Assembly: GCA_933228675.1 (NCBI GenBank)
Contig: OW121744.1
Location: 118,782,946-118,846,945 of the forward strand
DNA: 64,000 nucleotides
Reading direction: 5' to 3'
Origin: Stomorhina lunata
Taxonomy: Eukaryota; Arthropoda; Insecta; Diptera; Rhiniidae
Part shown: piece by piece, positions 59,979 to 64,000 of the stretch
Position numbering within the stretch: position 1 is the stretch's first letter
How the letters are laid out: each line of letters begins with the position of its first letter
The notes under the pieces: generated by a model
Database searches by the model: none
The model's input: the letters and a program-made list of their open reading frames with translations, nothing else
What the model was told of the DNA's origin: nothing
Made by a program: the position numbers and the translations under genes

Positions 59979-62795
59979 ATGTCTTCTTCACCAGATCACA
60001 ATCATAGACAGCAACAGGATATTGTTTATGGCAAGTCAAATGTTACGCCTGCAAATTCAGGAAGCTCGAATATATTCAATAACACAAATAATTTGGTAGT
60101 AAGTACTCTCAGCAATAAGGTCAATAATCCAGAACAGCCACTGACCAAACGACAAAAAATTGAAAAAATTAAGCCAACAAATGGAAATACCAAAGCAAAG
60201 GGAGCAGTGGCTTCTGCAATTACTTTGTCTCCTCCTCCTGATGTAATAGATACAGGAGAGTCCAAGAATTTAAGTTCGTCACTTTCGTCTTCTAATCATT
60301 CCATAACATCTCCTTCTTCGCTGGATAATTCACCTTCTTCATCTCCCTCATCTTCACGAACTTCTTTGACTCAGCTTTTAAATGTACAAAATTTAAACCC
60401 TATCATGCCGCTAGCAAATGGTTACCAACCTAACAAGCATAATCAGCATCTGCAAAACCAGAATAAAGATGATGATCTTATTTCCAGTAGTTTAAAAAAA
60501 AATTATAATTCCTGCCATTCAACTGATGAAGTGGATCGCAGTAGTTTACCCGACCTATTACCACTGAATAGCCAAACACCTATAATAGTATCCAGTAGTA
60601 CAACTGTTAAACAACGTCACTCATCAGTTATTCAACAGCAACAACATTTAAATGAATTAGCAGCGTCTCAAGATATGCGTGAATTTGAAGATTCATTAAA
60701 CAAACAATGTTTATGCGGAGTGTCGGAGCGTATGCTCCGAAAACCGTTCCAATCACATTATTCTCTTGATGCTAATGGTCAGAAGCGCGTTGCTAATTTA
60801 AGTGAATGGCCAACAAATAAGTTACTACAATTCCTCTCGAATCTTCAGCTTCTATTTGATATTTATTTAAAGCAAAACTCGAAGGGTTTCATATGTGCCC
60901 GCATAATGGATGTATGCGATGCTCTCATACGCAATGACCACAACCTGATTGATGAAATAATAATACTGGCAGGATATAGCAACTCGTATGTTCAATTTCT
61001 GGCGGGGCGTGTGTTAGCTTCATTTTTAGTTATAGCCAAACAGGAAATGGATGATGACTGGCTCAAAAAACTCGTGGACAATCTTTTTAATTTTGATCGT
61101 TTAGATCATAAAGCTGTGCAAAAGATTCACTTTAGTTTGGAAATAATTAAAAGAATAGTGGAATGGAAAGATGTAGATTTACACCCGTTAGAGGAGGAAA
61201 TTGCCGAAACTGAAAATATTTCTGACAATGCACCTTCTTCAGCATTTCATATTTCGGATAATAGAGCGCCTGAAATAAACGAAACAAATCTAGGTTATAT
61301 GCATTTCCAAGCACAGCAACCAACACTTGAATCTAATTACTTCGCTGTGCACTATCGTTCTAATGAAAGTCTAAGCGTAGCTCCTACTATGAGTTCAACA
61401 TCTGAACAATACCAACGTAACGCCACACAAATCAATCAATATAACAGTTTGCCAAATACAGCATATAACGAACATGATCTTATATCGCACCATAGCCAAG
61501 AGCATCATTATCCCTCGCTTGTTCAACGCCAGAGCTGCCATTTAATTACCCTTACAGACTCCGAGAGTTTTGATACCACACACCTCAAGTGCATAACAAT
61601 AAAAATACTTGAAAATAAATGGCCTGCTTTGGTAAAGAATATGTCTTCTTTGATAGCCAATCATTTAGATGTCGAAAATGCAGAAAATTGTATATTAAAT
61701 TTCTTACAACTATGGGAAAACATAATATCTGTGAAGGCCAATCTATCAATTGTCGAAACCCTACCATTTTATGCTCAATTGGACAAATTTGAGCTTCTGC
61801 TTAATCAAAACCTTTCGTGTACAGTGTACAAGCAAATGTTGTGTTTGTTCAATGAGGCCTTGTGCTACGGCTCCACTTTGGCCTTACAGGACATGTTGCC
61901 CGACGAGACTTGTATGCTGGCTCATCAAATTGTCAGGCATGTTAAGGATTTTCGTATTTTAGAATCTCTACCACGTAGACAGCCTGAAAATATTGTCGGT
62001 CTTATAGGTTTCAAAAGAAAACCAATAAATTATTGCCTTAATTCTTTGCAACATCAATTTAGTCGAGCTGATGGTTTAGAAAATGCCCTAAACTCTAGCG
62101 ATGTTATTGAAATGGATAAAACTATACTTCAAAAAATAGTTCTTTTGGTGCTTAAATCTATAGCGGTTACTGTAAAAGAAATACGGAGCGATTCTTCAGA
62201 TTCTTCTATCGATTCAACAGACTATGATGCCTTTCAGGATATGGTGCTGATCGAAAGATCTATACGTGATGTTTTACGTAAATTGGAGTCTTTTATCAAA
62301 CATACCCTAGAATTCCATCCTGAATGTCATTTTAGTAAAATTCTAATTCATTTATTCGATGATCAGGATGATCATCTCATTGAGGCCATGGTGTGTACGC
62401 TGGACGTCACGGCTGGTATTTCATTTCGTAATAATGCATTTCCCGAACTAGTTTCAATGCTTAATCCGGTCTACACATTTCTTGAGTTCTTGAAAATGAT
62501 ATCGAATAGCTCTGATTTACTACTAGATCTATTGGTCAGCAATGAGACTTGTTTTCTGTTGTACCTCTTACGTTTTCTTAAATATATACGCATGAATTGG
62601 TCAATGTTTGTACAGAGTTGTAATGACTTCGGAATGGGCTCATCGACTTTGGATGAGGCAATGAGTGTATTAATACGTTTACGCCTACAAATATCTCGGT
62701 TGGTATCGAGACAGTTGTATCCCTATGATATATCACCTGTGCTGCGTTTACTGGAAAGTTGTGAGAGTTTGTATGAAGGTAACGAACTTAGTTAG
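59979..62795 (+). CDS. lin: Protein lines
   Basis: Orthologue of Drosophila lines (human LINS1), a segment-polarity/Wnt-pathway-linked regulator that moves between cytoplasm and nucleus and acts with Bowl/Drumstick in fly patterning. Single coding exon, 938 aa. Residues 1-240 are low-complexity Ser/Asn/Gln-rich (SPSSLDNSPSSSPSSSRTSL; NKHNQHLQNQN). The conserved Lines N-terminal domain begins about residue 244 (CLCGVSERMLRKPFQSHYSL) and goes on through ICARIMDVCDALIRNDHNLI and GRVLASFLVIAKQEMDDDW. Residues 400-530 are a variable linker. The conserved C-terminal domain is at about 840-930 (CFLLYLLRFLKYIRMNWSMF; VLRLLESCESLYEG). Somewhat longer than the Drosophila protein because of the linker and N terminus. 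A 5' UTR intron at 59581-59877 is likely. Confidence 0.94.
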   Translation: MSSSPDHNHRQQQDIVYGKSNVTPANSGSSNIFNNTNNLVVSTLSNKVNNPEQPLTKRQKIEKIKPTNGNTKAKGAVASAITLSPPPDVIDTGESKNLSSSLSSSNHSITSPSSLDNSPSSSPSSSRTSLTQLLNVQNLNPIMPLANGYQPNKHNQHLQNQNKDDDLISSSLKKNYNSCHSTDEVDRSSLPDLLPLNSQTPIIVSSSTTVKQRHSSVIQQQQHLNELAASQDMREFEDSLNKQCLCGVSERMLRKPFQSHYSLDANGQKRVANLSEWPTNKLLQFLSNLQLLFDIYLKQNSKGFICARIMDVCDALIRNDHNLIDEIIILAGYSNSYVQFLAGRVLASFLVIAKQEMDDDWLKKLVDNLFNFDRLDHKAVQKIHFSLEIIKRIVEWKDVDLHPLEEEIAETENISDNAPSSAFHISDNRAPEINETNLGYMHFQAQQPTLESNYFAVHYRSNESLSVAPTMSSTSEQYQRNATQINQYNSLPNTAYNEHDLISHHSQEHHYPSLVQRQSCHLITLTDSESFDTTHLKCITIKILENKWPALVKNMSSLIANHLDVENAENCILNFLQLWENIISVKANLSIVETLPFYAQLDKFELLLNQNLSCTVYKQMLCLFNEALCYGSTLALQDMLPDETCMLAHQIVRHVKDFRILESLPRRQPENIVGLIGFKRKPINYCLNSLQHQFSRADGLENALNSSDVIEMDKTILQKIVLLVLKSIAVTVKEIRSDSSDSSIDSTDYDAFQDMVLIERSIRDVLRKLESFIKHTLEFHPECHFSKILIHLFDDQDDHLIEAMVCTLDVTAGISFRNNAFPELVSMLNPVYTFLEFLKMISNSSDLLLDLLVSNETCFLLYLLRFLKYIRMNWSMFVQSCNDFGMGSSTLDEAMSVLIRLRLQISRLVSRQLYPYDISPVLRLLESCESLYEGNELS

Positions 62796-64000
62796 CCAGC
62801 TATTTAGTTAATCTTTATTGTAGTTAGTTTAAGTATTTTTAATTATAATTTAATTTTTTATCAAATTAGTTGTTAAGTTAAACTAAAAAAAAAAACGGAA
62901 TACATTACAAATATGAAAAATTTGCAGACTATTAGTAGGCATTTTTATTTAAATTATTAAATTTTATACAAAAATCTGTTTTGTTTCTATGGAATTCGAC
63001 ATTAAGTCCTACTTTTAGTATATATTCAAAATCTGAACAACTGAAACGATTTTAAAATGTCAGTGACTCAAGATTATTAAGCTTCTTATCTGAAAACATA
63101 TTATAAGATTGTAAAAATTGGCTATAGTTTTAAATGTTTTATGCCTGATTAACGACCCATAAATATATCTATGGTCCTATACGTTAATAAAACTTCATAA
63201 ACAAAAATTTTAATTTTTGTCAGAAATAACTCAAAAATTTTGGTTGTTTCGTTAAAGTGAAGAAACAAGCATAATGATGCTTGTGCGTGTTAAGTTGAAA
63301 CGAATAAAAGCAAAATAAAATCTATTAAAACAAATTATATTGTTTTTTTTTTTTTTGCAACAAGTACACATGAAATTTTTACCATTTAGTAGTTTATTCG
63401 TATTGATTTTATTAAGAATTCTTCCGTTATTATAATCGTGCAAAAATTATTACAAACGTTTAAAAAAATCTGCTAAAATCTTAGTTATTTTGCTTACACA
63501 TATTACTTAAAAGAGTAAGGATTTGTGTTCCATTAAAAAAGAATATAAAACAGAAAAAATATGATCATAAAATTAAATTTTTTTTGATACCACTTAAATA
63601 TTATAATTTAATCTTGCCTTGAAATAATTAAGTTTTAAAATAATTATTTAGTTAAATGCATAAGAAAATAATAATAAAATTTGGAACTAGTTGTAAATAT
63701 CTTATTAAATAAACATTTTGTTGTGCATAAAAATTATTAAAAACGAATCCTAATGTACACTTTTAAAAATTATTACGTCGTCTATCCTGAAATTTTGAAT
63801 CAGTAGTCATATTGGAAAAAAATTAATAGGCCCACTTGCAGGTCAGGAGACGATAAATTTAATTAATTAACATAAAATAGTTTGTAAATAATACATATAT
63901 AAAATTAAATATAAGAAAACATATATTTATATACATTTCAGCAATACTTTTTATTGGTAGTTTAAATACTTTTAGAAATTACACACATTTTATTCTTCTA
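62796..64000. other. lines 3' flank
   Basis: 1.2 kb of AT-rich sequence with a probable lines 3' UTR and poly(A) signals (for example aataaa near 63184 and 63303). No coding sequence or element recognised. Confidence 0.5.

Overview
The window is AT-rich insect nuclear DNA. Short introns, opa-free but Ser/Thr/Asn-rich proteins, (ATGT)n/(CATA)n microsatellites and protein sequences very close to Drosophila families point to a higher (calyptrate-type, e.g. blowfly or house-fly-like) dipteran. Gene density is moderate. The space between and inside genes is crowded with small inverted-repeat elements, a tRNA-derived SINE and AT-rich minisatellites. I found no bacterial, viral or CRISPR content and no convincing stand-alone tRNA or rRNA gene. 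All exon boundaries were read by eye from GT-AG sites and frame continuity, without alignment or RNA data.

Layout. 1-9575: no recognisable coding exon; either a long 5' intron of the next gene or intergenic DNA. 9576-12639 (+): the 3' ten coding exons of a conventional protein kinase C (Pkc53E-like); its first exons are outside the window. 12640-19520: gene-poor. 19521-29061: a run of minus-strand genes: PIG-Z (fourth GPI mannose), a leucine-rich-repeat protein, PIG-M (first GPI mannose), NDUFAF8 (complex I assembly), an 83-residue one-membrane-segment protein, and CMC4. The 83-aa ORF, NDUFAF8 and PIG-M are packed head to tail (1-nt overlap, then 29 nt), a likely polycistronic arrangement. 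30206-33340 (+): NC2alpha/DRAP1, interrupted by what looks like a U12-type AT-AC intron. 34828-41639 (-): PAN2, 14 exons, 1260 aa. 43055-43294 (+): a small unrecognised ORF. 43424-44076 (-): MRGBP (Tip60/NuA4), divergent from 44498-47346 (+): WDR43/Utp5. 49974-56261 (-): Pgi with a 4-kb first intron. 58092-58253 (-): a 53-aa SMIM20/MITRAC7-like protein. 59979-62795 (+): protein lines, single coding exon.

Functional themes. Two GPI-anchor mannosyltransferases lie 4 kb apart on one strand. Three or four tiny mitochondrial proteins (NDUFAF8, CMC4, SMIM20, possibly the 83-aa protein) are scattered among housekeeping genes; two of them (CMC4 and SMIM20) are easily missed because their exons are short. 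From memory, lines, Pgi and several neighbours lie in one chromosomal region of D. melanogaster (about 44F) whereas Pkc53E lies at 53E, so a rearrangement breakpoint may fall in the 12.6-19.5 kb gap.

The most unusual items are the AT-AC intron, the overlapping small ORFs, a CCCH-like cysteine motif inside PAN2, several two-copy inverted-repeat element families, and a 1.4-kb element in the Pgi intron with many subterminal copies of one 22-bp motif.
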